From contig JAOULC010000034.1 of NCBI GenBank assembly GCA_029882215.1, forward strand, positions 1 through 32,428: a stretch of DNA of 32,428 nucleotides. The letters are read 5' to 3'. The notes under the pieces are model-generated. The model was given only the letters and a program-made list of their open reading frames with translations. It was not told the origin of the DNA and did not search any database. The stretch's first letter is position 1. Every line of letters starts with the position of its first letter. Below are positions 19,467 through 26,346 of the stretch, piece by piece. The translations under genes were made by a program, and so were the position numbers. The DNA is from Gammaproteobacteria bacterium. GTDB lineage: Bacteria > Pseudomonadota > Gammaproteobacteria > SZUA-229.

Positions 19467-19796
19467 TTAGTAGATCTTTATTCTTGTCACTAAGCGCGTT
19501 TTTAAATCATAAAATGCAACACCCGGCTTTCCCGACTGTGTTGTAGCTCGCGTTAGCCCCACTTTTTTCCCGGCAATAAATAACTGGGTAGCAGGTGTGA
19601 TTTTAAGCACCTGTGTTTCACAACGCTGGCACACTTTGCCCGTGATGATACCGCTTAAGTCTTTGCTGATTTTTATACTCAAAGCCTCTGACTCAATGGC
19701 CCCTTCAATCATCTTCAGGTTTTCAGACGCTCTTACCGAATGAATACTTACTGTTAACGCAAGTGTTGTCAGCACAGATAAAATAATTTTTTTCAT
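19467..19796 (-). CDS. Small exported protein with CxxC motif in the minor-pilin operon
   Basis: I do not recognise this 109-residue protein. It has a clear Sec signal sequence (MKKIILSVLTTLALTVSIHS, cleavage likely near VRA-SE). The mature part of about 86 residues has C56QRC59 and is otherwise predicted beta-rich. A longer frame starts at 19835, but ATG 19796 gives the normal signal peptide and has GAG eight bases upstream. It lies between pilX and pilY1. Pseudomonas also has a small gene, pilY2, in this operon but on the other side of pilY1, so homology is not implied. The paired cysteines suggest a periplasmic disulfide or metal site. A role in PilY1 folding or secretion is only a guess. 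Confidence 0.75.
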   Translation of the reverse strand: MKKIILSVLTTLALTVSIHSVRASENLKMIEGAIESEALSIKISKDLSGIITGKVCQRCETQVLKITPATQLFIAGKKVGLTRATTQSGKPGVAFYDLKTRLVTRIKIY

Positions 19797-19819
19797 TAGA
19801 AACTCATCCTCGAACATTC

Positions 19820-20254
19820 TTATTCCGCAGTACAATCCTGAGCACTCTTAAGACCAATTGCCTGTACAACTCGGCTCGTGGCCTGACCACCGCAGCCGTT
19901 TGCAATACCCGTTGACTGGACACTGTATATATTTTCAAACGAAGCCTTTTCAAGACTGCCGCCGTATATTCGCTGACAGCCCAGATAATCCACTGACGTA
20001 CTTGCCGTGGTATTTGTACCGGCTATCGCGCAATCAAATGCCTGTGGCCACGTACCGCCTCTGTCAACCTGCAAAATAGATGTGTTGATACATGATAGCG
20101 TGGCCTGAAAAGCATCATTATGAGTCTGTGAGTTACAGGCAATTTTTAATTCAAGCGTGGTATTACTCATACTTGAAACACCCATTATTGTTAGCACCAG
20201 CAGCATTACCAAACCCAGAACCAGAGCAACACCTCTTTGTTGTTGAAACTTCAC
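19820..20254 (-). CDS. pilX: Type IV minor pilin PilX
   Basis: A 144-residue pilin-like protein with the PilX N-terminal helix: RGVALVLGLVMLLVLTIMG then VSSMSNTTLELKIACNSQ. The glycine before VALV is the expected prepilin peptidase site. Unlike the other pilins here, it has no Glu at +5, which is normal for PilX. The start is GTG 20254, with GGAGG six bases upstream; the open frame reaches back to 20341, but that part lies inside pilW. The start lies one base past the pilW stop (TGATGTG), so translation is coupled. Several cysteines lie in the C-terminal part. Confidence 0.88.
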   Translation of the reverse strand: MKFQQQRGVALVLGLVMLLVLTIMGVSSMSNTTLELKIACNSQTHNDAFQATLSCINTSILQVDRGGTWPQAFDCAIAGTNTTASTSVDYLGCQRIYGGSLEKASFENIYSVQSTGIANGCGGQATSRVVQAIGLKSAQDCTAE

Positions 20255-20255
20255 A

Positions 20256-21305
20256 TCATCCTCCGGTTGCCGTTTTTTTATGCATTCTGTTTTGTAACTT
20301 AACCACTGTTGACATGACCACGCGTCGGAAACCATCGTCAAATAATTGTGCCGGCCTGCCGGCCAGACTCAAGCTTTGAGTTTCAATAGCAGTGCCCGAA
20401 GCATCGGTCAATAAATCAGCATGTTGCGCCCTGATCAGCACCCAGAACTGAACAGACTTAACCTGACTAAGATCAATCTTTTCAACACCTTGCATCAATG
20501 CACTGTTTCCGTCCACATACATATCTACGGAGCCGTCATTATCATTATCCCAGCCCAGCTGTACCTGCAGGTCTTCAACCCCAGGGATCAGCATCGTGTT
20601 AGTAAGAGAGGGGCCGATCGCTAACTCCACTCGATGTAACGAAGGATAATTATCGCCGTCAAAGTCGGTAAATTTATTTACAAAATAAGTCCGCGCCTTG
20701 AGTCGAAAATTTTGCGGTACAAGATCAGCTATATCTCTGCTAAATTGTGGAGCAGTCGGGCCGATAAATAGCTCACCATGAAAGCTATTGGCATAAATAT
20801 AAACAACATTGGCTGCAAGATCCGCATCAGCAATCGGCGCCGGTGGCGCATACTTTACCACCAGCACATCTGTGTTTGGCACATACTGGTCACTAGGGAT
20901 ACAGGTATCGGCATAGGGGTTACTGTTTTCTGAAACAAAAAACGACTCATTCAGATTTCGGTACCAGTCTGCTGCGCAATCACCGGCTAGCGTCGGGTAA
21001 ACGTCTGTCAGCTCACGCGAGCGGCCAAAGGCCGGATCCACACCGACAGCACCGGCAATTTCTGAATCGTTATTAGTGCGCCCCCACAAGCCGGCATGGC
21101 GAAGATCATAAGAAAGTGTGCGCAAAGAAAAGCGCGCATCATCTATTAACTGAGTTTGCAGCTCGATTGCACCCTGTGCGACACGGCCATTTGAAAAAAC
21201 TTTAAAGACACCCGCTATTAAAAATGTGCCAATAGCCATCGAAATTAACAACTCGATTAGGGTAAAGCCCATTATTGTCGAGCGTGATTGCGAAAGATTT
21301 CTCAT
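20256..21305 (-). CDS. pilW: Type IV minor pilin PilW
   Basis: A 349-residue minor prepilin with a 13-residue leader ending in Gly, then FTLIELLISMAIGTFLIAG and Glu at +5. The long globular part includes the PilW-typical DARFSLRTLSYDLRHAGLWG soon after the helix. The length agrees with PilW, the largest minor pilin. It would form part of the priming complex at the pilus tip with PilV, PilX and PilY1. Its ATG is two bases after the pilV stop. Its stop overlaps the ribosome-binding region of pilX. Confidence 0.93.
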   Translation of the reverse strand: MRNLSQSRSTIMGFTLIELLISMAIGTFLIAGVFKVFSNGRVAQGAIELQTQLIDDARFSLRTLSYDLRHAGLWGRTNNDSEIAGAVGVDPAFGRSRELTDVYPTLAGDCAADWYRNLNESFFVSENSNPYADTCIPSDQYVPNTDVLVVKYAPPAPIADADLAANVVYIYANSFHGELFIGPTAPQFSRDIADLVPQNFRLKARTYFVNKFTDFDGDNYPSLHRVELAIGPSLTNTMLIPGVEDLQVQLGWDNDNDGSVDMYVDGNSALMQGVEKIDLSQVKSVQFWVLIRAQHADLLTDASGTAIETQSLSLAGRPAQLFDDGFRRVVMSTVVKLQNRMHKKTATGG

Positions 21306-21307
21306 GT

Positions 21308-21814
21308 TTAATTAGCCCCTGGTATTTGCTGTATCTTTGAGAAATACGACATATTTTCACCACGTTCTTTCCAGTAAACCGTAATCGTTGCAATCGGTGG
21401 TACGGCTGCATCATCAATCACTATTGAAGCATCGGTATCTGTATTGTCCGGCAAGCCACCATTGGTTAACGACTGCTCCCATTGATACAAATCATTTGAC
21501 GCAAGATCTGCTGGACTGCACTGAGTCGCAAGTATTGTGGCACTGCGTGTATCACAACCCTTATCAATACCAACCGTACCCAGTGCCAGTTCATAGTCTG
21601 TGATCGCTGCCGCTGAATTTGCACGAATACGCTCAATCATCTCGGACACTTTAGTGATGGCGATACTTTTAAGCATTGCCGTCTGACTTGCTTTAACCGC
21701 TGTGGTTTGCAAACCCGCAACACCTAACAAGCCTATTGATAAAATCAGAAAAGCCAGCAACACTTCAATTAAATTGAAGCCGGCCTGCTTTTTAATATTG
21801 ATAATTTTTTTCAT
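21308..21814 (-). CDS. pilV: Type IV minor pilin PilV
   Basis: A 168-residue minor prepilin. The leader MKKIINIKKQAG is followed by FNLIEVLLAFLILSIGLLG, with Glu at +5. The next segment, VAGLQTTAVKASQ, is typical of PilV. Cysteines in the central part could form a disulfide. It is the second gene of the operon, 11 bases after fimT, and it is nearly joined to pilW. Function is by family and position: a tip-complex minor pilin needed for efficient pilus assembly. Confidence 0.92.
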   Translation of the reverse strand: MKKIINIKKQAGFNLIEVLLAFLILSIGLLGVAGLQTTAVKASQTAMLKSIAITKVSEMIERIRANSAAAITDYELALGTVGIDKGCDTRSATILATQCSPADLASNDLYQWEQSLTNGGLPDNTDTDASIVIDDAAVPPIATITVYWKERGENMSYFSKIQQIPGAN

Positions 21815-21825
21815 AATCTGTGAAC

Positions 21826-22395
21826 CTATGGACAGTTAATGTCACGAGTAGATGCAACACGCCCTGAGATATTCAGTCTAACTGCCCGTGCATGCTCAGT
21901 ATCATTCGTCATACATATCTTAAATGTGCCGAACTGATTAGCACCGGTCCTATCCATAGGTTCTCCGGCCGGCGCGGCAAAAGAAACATAACCGGATATA
22001 TTCGCTGCAGCCTCGACCTGAATTGTTAATCCACTAAACGCTGGCTTTCCAGATACCGACAATAATGTATCGACAACACCGCCATCAAAATCACCCGTAT
22101 TATCTGCATCATGAAAAATAACCCAGCCTTCATTCCATGGCACAACATTACCGCCACAAGTAGGCGTTTCGCTACTTGCATTGTTACTCGAGCAGACGAC
22201 CACTCTGTCCTGCAAGCGAATAGAAGTACTTCTTGCATATTGAAAAGCGGCAACCAGATCATTATTCGCTGTAGTAAGTGCTGAGTTGAGCTGCACATTA
22301 TTTAAAAATGGCACAGCAGCGACCGAAACAATACCAACGATCGCCATAACAATCAGTACCTCGAGCAACGTATAAGCTTGAATATATTTTTTCAT
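21826..22395 (-). CDS. fimT: Type IV minor pilin FimT/FimU (GspH family)
   Basis: A 189-residue GspH/FimT-family pseudopilin. The hydrophobic start is YTLLEVLIVMAIVGIVSVAA with Glu at +5, followed by NNDLVAAFQYARSTSIR, the usual FimT/GspH helix. The residue before the cut site is Ala, not Gly (MKKYIQA-YTLLEV), which is unusual for prepilin peptidase. ATG 22395 gives a seven-residue leader. An in-frame ATG at 22413 would give 13, and neither has a clear ribosome-binding site. It is the first gene of the operon, in the place of fimU/fimT in Pseudomonas. Which of those two it corresponds to cannot be settled here. Confidence 0.85.
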   Translation of the reverse strand: MKKYIQAYTLLEVLIVMAIVGIVSVAAVPFLNNVQLNSALTTANNDLVAAFQYARSTSIRLQDRVVVCSSNNASSETPTCGGNVVPWNEGWVIFHDADNTGDFDGGVVDTLLSVSGKPAFSGLTIQVEAAANISGYVSFAAPAGEPMDRTGANQFGTFKICMTNDTEHARAVRLNISGRVASTRDINCP

Positions 22396-22561
22396 AATTA
22401 CTTTATAACACATGGTTTGAGTAATATATTGACAGGGTTATCAGGCGAGAATCAAGCGCAGATAAGCGGCTATGACCTGTCAGTTTATTTTACAATGTCA
22501 TCCTGACAAGCCATTGAACCGTAAACAAACGGAGTTAATGACAATACTTCGAGTACTATAT

Positions 22562-23650
22562 CTAATGTTCCGCTTCTATACTATAGTCCAGTGGATTTAA
22601 AAGCGGTTCGCGCTTTAGAATAATATCTGCGGCTTGTCTTGCACAAGCCGGCCCCAGCACAACGCCATTTCTGAAGTGACCTGCATTAAAAAACAAACCC
22701 TGCACATCCGGATGCTCACCAATATAAGGCACGCCGTTATCAGAGCCAGGACGTAAGCCGGCCCAGTGATGTTCTATTGGCAGACCCGACAACAGCGGCA
22801 TCATTTCTATTGCAGACTGATATAATTCTTCTTTAGCATTATTAGTCAACTCTTTTTTAAAACCTGTGTACTCTAGGGTACTGCCAACTAATATCCGGCC
22901 GTCTTGCCGCGGAATAATATAACGACCCGCCGACAACACAATTCGCTGTACTAACCCCGGCGTTCCTTTTAACAAAATCATCTGGCCTTTTACTGGCTGA
23001 ATCGTTGTCTCAATTTTTAATTGTTTTAAAATCTGGCCACTCCAGGCGCCACCGGTAATCAAAACATTGTCGGCTTCAAAGTGTTTTTCTCCGACACTCA
23101 CACCCTGTACTTTATTATTCTTAATACGCACCCCGCTAACCGCTGCTTGCTCATGCAGGGTAATTCGCCGGCTGTTAATAACCGCACGCATAGCTTTTAC
23201 CAGCCGCGGATTTCTCAGCTGTGCAACCTGTGGCATCCACAGCGCATTTTTAGTCTGTGAGTTTAGTGCAGGTTCACACTCCAGCGGCAAGTTACCGCTC
23301 AGTGCCTGTAATTCAATATTATTTTTTTCAGCCCACTTAATGGCCTGCTGCTTTTCATCCTGATCAAGAATGAGCAAACCACTTTTCTGATACTGCGGAT
23401 CGATACCTGTTTCCAGCTGCAAGGTATCAAGCAATGACGGGTAATGTTGCTGACCATAGCGGGCCAGCTCAGTCACCGCATCCGGATAACGCCAGGGATA
23501 CAGAGGTGAAATAATTCCGCCGCCTGCCCAGGACGACTCGCTACCAACCTCGGCCCTTTCCAGCAATATAACTTTTGCCCCAGCGCGCTCTAACTCTAAC
23601 GCGGTTAAAACGCCACTGATTCCCGCGCCGACAATAATACAGTCTGCCAT
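22562..23650 (-). CDS. thiO: Glycine oxidase ThiO
   Basis: A 362-residue FAD-dependent amine oxidase that makes iminoglycine for the thiazole ring of thiamine. The N-terminus is MADCIIVGAGISGVLTALEL with the GxGxxG motif, then SSWAGGGIISPLYPWRYP, typical of ThiO. The C-terminus has HHWAGLRPGSDNGVPYIG and FRNGVVLGPACA. An in-frame ATG five codons upstream (23665) is possible. It is divergent from thiS-thiG with a small unknown gene between. A related D-amino-acid oxidase gene sits beside the pilin cluster in Pseudomonas, so the position is conserved. A different primary-amine substrate is possible, but the nearby thiS and thiG support ThiO. Confidence 0.9.
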   Translation of the reverse strand: MADCIIVGAGISGVLTALELERAGAKVILLERAEVGSESSWAGGGIISPLYPWRYPDAVTELARYGQQHYPSLLDTLQLETGIDPQYQKSGLLILDQDEKQQAIKWAEKNNIELQALSGNLPLECEPALNSQTKNALWMPQVAQLRNPRLVKAMRAVINSRRITLHEQAAVSGVRIKNNKVQGVSVGEKHFEADNVLITGGAWSGQILKQLKIETTIQPVKGQMILLKGTPGLVQRIVLSAGRYIIPRQDGRILVGSTLEYTGFKKELTNNAKEELYQSAIEMMPLLSGLPIEHHWAGLRPGSDNGVPYIGEHPDVQGLFFNAGHFRNGVVLGPACARQAADIILKREPLLNPLDYSIEAEH

Positions 23651-23805
23651 AGTGCTAAATATCATCCCACATGCTGAAAGCTAGTCAGCACGCTCTTTTA
23701 CTAATAAAAACCGCATTATTGCTAATATTCCTGCAGATAGAAAGTAATGTCCTTATTAATACACTAATTGATACTCTCTCTGACAAATTGACAGCGCCTA
23801 TATGA

Positions 23806-23842
23806 TTTACAAATTTGTTACAGTTTGGCCATAGTTTGTAAA
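23806..23842. promoter_or_regulatory. Inverted repeat, possible operator, upstream of the 116-residue gene
   Basis: TTTACAAA (23806-23813) and TTTGTAAA (23835-23842) form an eight-base inverted repeat with a 21-base spacer; the right arm is within the palindrome GTTTGTAAAC. It lies in the divergent region between thiO and the gene at 23926. TTGACA (23788-23793) just upstream is a consensus -35 box, but no good -10 at standard spacing was found. It may be a regulator site or chance in an AT-rich gap. Confidence 0.3.
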
Positions 23843-23925
23843 CACTTCTCTGCTCACGGTGAATTAGACTTCAGTCTCTTAATTACATTCATAATGACTA
23901 CCTATCGCTGAGGACTTTATTCGTC

Positions 23926-24276
23926 ATGAATAGCAAAAAGGTTTCCAACTTGTTCACACAAGCAGATCATAGTAAGGCCAGATCATATGAAATAAAGCTT
24001 GATTTGACCGCTCAGCAAATAAGTGAAATCCTCGATGACCGACTGGGACAGATCATAGAAAGAGAAAGTGATGACTTTGATAACCTTTTAAACCTCGCCG
24101 AACAGGTTAAGCCATCAAATTTAAGTGATGCATTTTGTCAGTTATTTGCCACCGAGCTTAGTTCACTACTGACGACACTGATGAGCGCTGAAAGCGACAG
24201 TTATGAGGTGATCAACTTTCAACACCGCATGCTACGAGCGGTTGCCGAAGCAGTCAGCTCTACGAAAACCGCTTAA
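23926..24276 (+). CDS. Hypothetical protein, helical and acidic
   Basis: A 116-residue protein I do not recognise. It has no signal sequence or TM helix and is predicted mostly helical, with acidic stretches such as IIERESDDFDNLLNLAE. GAGGAC about ten bases before the ATG serves as ribosome-binding site, and codon use looks like that of its neighbours, so it is probably a real gene. It sits between thiO (divergent) and thiS (same strand, 106 bases downstream). No thiamine-related domain is visible and no cysteine motif is present (a single Cys). Its link to thiamine synthesis is positional only. Confidence 0.7.
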   Translation: MNSKKVSNLFTQADHSKARSYEIKLDLTAQQISEILDDRLGQIIERESDDFDNLLNLAEQVKPSNLSDAFCQLFATELSSLLTTLMSAESDSYEVINFQHRMLRAVAEAVSSTKTA

Positions 24277-24382
24277 CCGACCCTCTTCATTAATACTCAC
24301 GCCTCCCTAAAACACATAACCGCCCCTATAAATAGTAGTGTTCTTTAGTGTACAATGCCTGCCTCATGAAGCGAGCGACACG

Positions 24383-24604
24383 ATGAATATTATTCTCAAC
24401 GGCAGCACCCGGACAGTTGCAAATCAATGCACCATTAGTGACCTTATTGAGCAGCTTGGATTAACAGAAAAGCGACTTGCTGTTGAAGTGAATCTCGATA
24501 TTATTCCTCGTAGTCAGCACCCGCATCACCAGCTTCAGGAAAACGATAAAGTCGAAGTGGTTCATGCCATTGGCGGCGGCTGCTTAAACACAGACAAATG
24601 CTAA
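24383..24604 (+). CDS. thiS: Sulfur carrier protein ThiS with a C-terminal tail
   Basis: A 73-residue ubiquitin-like sulfur carrier for thiazole synthesis. It begins MNIILNGSTRTV, and the C-terminal core is KVEVVHAIGGG. In most ThiS proteins the diglycine is the very C-terminus, which ThiF adenylates and which then becomes a thiocarboxylate. Here it is followed by CLNTDKC, seven extra residues with two cysteines. A longer frame from 24338 exists, but ATG 24383 gives the normal N-terminus. The gene is 39 bases from thiG. thiF and a protease are not in the window. Confidence 0.92.
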   Translation: MNIILNGSTRTVANQCTISDLIEQLGLTEKRLAVEVNLDIIPRSQHPHHQLQENDKVEVVHAIGGGCLNTDKC

Positions 24605-24643
24605 TGTTCTTCCTATCTATTAAAGTACACAGAGACCGTTAAA

Positions 24644-25423
24644 ATGAATGATCCGTTAGTTATCGCCGGCGTTGAATACAACAGCCGTCTGCTGGTTGGC
24701 ACCGGTAAATACAAAGACATGCAGGAAAGCAAACTGGCAACCGAAGCCAGTGGTGCAGAAATCGTCACGATTGCGATTCGCCGCAGCAATATTGGCCAGA
24801 ACCCAGACGAGCCAAACCTGCTCGACATATTACCTCTCGACAAATACACCTTATTACCGAATACCGCCGGCTGCTATAACGTAGATGATGCAGTGCGCAC
24901 CTGCCGTCTGGCACGTGAATTACTGGATGGACACGACTTGGTCAAACTGGAAGTACTTGGCGATGAGAAAACTTTATTCCCTGATGTTGCAGCCACTTTG
25001 CAAGCCGCAGAAATTCTGGTTAAAGATGGTTTTAAAATCATGGTGTACACCAATGATGATCCAATTATGGCGAAACGACTTGAAGAAGCAGGCTGCGTCG
25101 CGATCATGCCACTGGCCGCACCCATTGGCTCAGGTCTGGGGATTCGCAATCCGTATAATATTCTTGAAATTGTTGAAAATGCCAATGTACCTGTTCTGGT
25201 TGATGCCGGTGTGGGCACCGCATCGGATGCGGCGATCGCAATGGAGCTGGGGGTAGACGGTATCTTAATGAATACCGCAATTGCCGCTGCACAAGACCCT
25301 GTATTGATGGCACACGCCATGAAAAACGCCACAATTGCTGGCCGTCAGGCCTTTAAAGCAGGTCGCATGCCGCGCAAACGTTACGCCTCAGCCTCTTCAC
25401 CTATTGACGGTACCTTTTTCTAA
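24644..25423 (+). CDS. thiG: Thiazole synthase
   Basis: ThiG is a TIM-barrel enzyme that joins DXP, dehydroglycine and ThiS-thiocarboxylate into thiazole phosphate. At 259 residues it is full length. The Schiff-base lysine is K101 in [10 protein letters not shown]. Also present are [12 protein letters not shown], the phosphate-binding [11 protein letters not shown] and [13 protein letters not shown]. It follows thiS and precedes trmB. The thiS-thiG-trmB order is also found in Pseudomonas. No TPP riboswitch was found upstream of thiS. Confidence 0.97.
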   Translation: MNDPLVIAGVEYNSRLLVGTGKYKDMQESKLATEASGAEIVTIAIRRSNIGQNPDEPNLLDILPLDKYTLLPNTAGCYNVDDAVRTCRLARELLDGHDLVKLEVLGDEKTLFPDVAATLQAAEILVKDGFKIMVYTNDDPIMAKRLEEAGCVAIMPLAAPIGSGLGIRNPYNILEIVENANVPVLVDAGVGTASDAAIAMELGVDGILMNTAIAAAQDPVLMAHAMKNATIAGRQAFKAGRMPRKRYASASSPIDGTFF

Positions 25424-25444
25424 ACCCAAGCCAGTATTTTTATC

Positions 25445-26134
25445 GTGACCAAAACAATCCGCCGTACCATCAAAAGTTTTATTCTGCGTCAGGGCCGCCT
25501 GACGCTTGGCCAGCAGCGCGCACTGGATGAACAATGGCCTGTTTTTGGCATTGACTACAGTCCCGAGCCATTAGATTTCAACAGCCTCTTTGGAAATAAC
25601 CAGCCTGTAGTGCTTGAAATTGGCTTTGGTAATGGCGAGTCGCTGGTGCAGATGGCGATTGAAAGCCCGGAGCTTAACTTTATTGGTATTGAAGTACACC
25701 GCCCCGGGGTCGGGCATATTTTGCATTTAATACAGGAAAGCGGGGTTCAAAACCTGAGGGTAATGAATCATGATGCCATTGATATTTTACAGCAGCAGAT
25801 TCCTCAGCACAGCTTAAGCCGGGTACAGCTATATTTTCCCGACCCCTGGCATAAAACAAAACACACAAAACGCCGTATCGTCCAGCCAGCATTTCTCGAC
25901 ACCCTGGCCACACTCCTGCGAGAAGATGGTCAGATTCACTTCGCCACCGACTGGAAGGATTACGCCAGGCAGATGATGAAGACACTGGAAGAGCACCCGC
26001 AATTTATCAATAACGCGGCTATAAACGAATACAGCCCAAAGCCGGACTACCGCCCGGTAACCAAGTTTGAGCGCCGCGGTCAGCGACTCGGACATGGCGT
26101 ATGGGATCTTCTTTTTTCACTAAAGCACAAATAA
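25445..26134 (+). CDS. trmB: tRNA (guanine-N7)-methyltransferase
   Basis: TrmB makes m7G46 in the variable loop of tRNAs using S-adenosylmethionine. The 229-residue protein has the SAM-binding motif VLEIGFGNGES and the family motifs FIGIEVHRPGVGH and FPDPWHKTKHTKRR, followed by the C-terminal TKFERRGQRLGHGVWDL. The start is GTG 25445, 21 bases after thiG, without a strong Shine-Dalgarno. It is probably co-transcribed with thiSG, though functionally unrelated. Confidence 0.97.
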   Translation: MTKTIRRTIKSFILRQGRLTLGQQRALDEQWPVFGIDYSPEPLDFNSLFGNNQPVVLEIGFGNGESLVQMAIESPELNFIGIEVHRPGVGHILHLIQESGVQNLRVMNHDAIDILQQQIPQHSLSRVQLYFPDPWHKTKHTKRRIVQPAFLDTLATLLREDGQIHFATDWKDYARQMMKTLEEHPQFINNAAINEYSPKPDYRPVTKFERRGQRLGHGVWDLLFSLKHK

Positions 26135-26245
26135 CCTCACACCGTTCACAGGTTTTCATCGTCTGCTAACGAGCAGTCTGACTTACAAAGCTCAACCCCA
26201 TACTTTTTTTCTTGCGACAGTGATCATTTTTGTATCAACCAGTCA

Positions 26246-26285
26246 CAGGCCATGCACTCGCCTGTCTCTGGCCTGCGAGTGCATG
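26246..26285 (+). repeat. Two mutually exclusive hairpins upstream of the SulP gene
   Basis: CATGCACTCGC (26251-26261) and GCGAGTGCATG (26275-26285) form a perfect 11-base stem with a 13-base loop. CAGGCCA (26246-26252) and TGGCCTG (26269-26275) form a second seven-base stem that uses part of the same bases, so only one can fold at a time. No T run follows, so it is not a classical terminator. The element ends 61 bases before the SulP start. It may be a transcript switch, an mRNA-end stabiliser for trmB, or a protein-binding palindrome. The rest of the gap 26135-26346 shows no gene. Confidence 0.55.
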
Positions 26286-26346
26286 CTAATTCCCTACTAC
26301 AAAACTAAGTGATACCATCGATAGAAAATACCGGGGAAATCAGCTT

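Noticed and set aside
20255-20341. N-terminal extension of PilX overlapping pilW
   Set aside because: The extension lies inside pilW and lacks a pilin leader. GTG 20254 has a strong ribosome-binding site and gives the normal PilX N-terminus.
22414-22561. Promoter for the minor-pilin operon
   Set aside because: Only weak matches (for example TTGATT with TCAATA at 17 bases) were found on the minus strand; not reliable enough to annotate.
24277-24382. Possible TPP riboswitch before thiS-thiG
   Set aside because: The 106-base leader has no recognisable THI-box elements (CUGAGA or ACCUGAUC types) and no matching stems.
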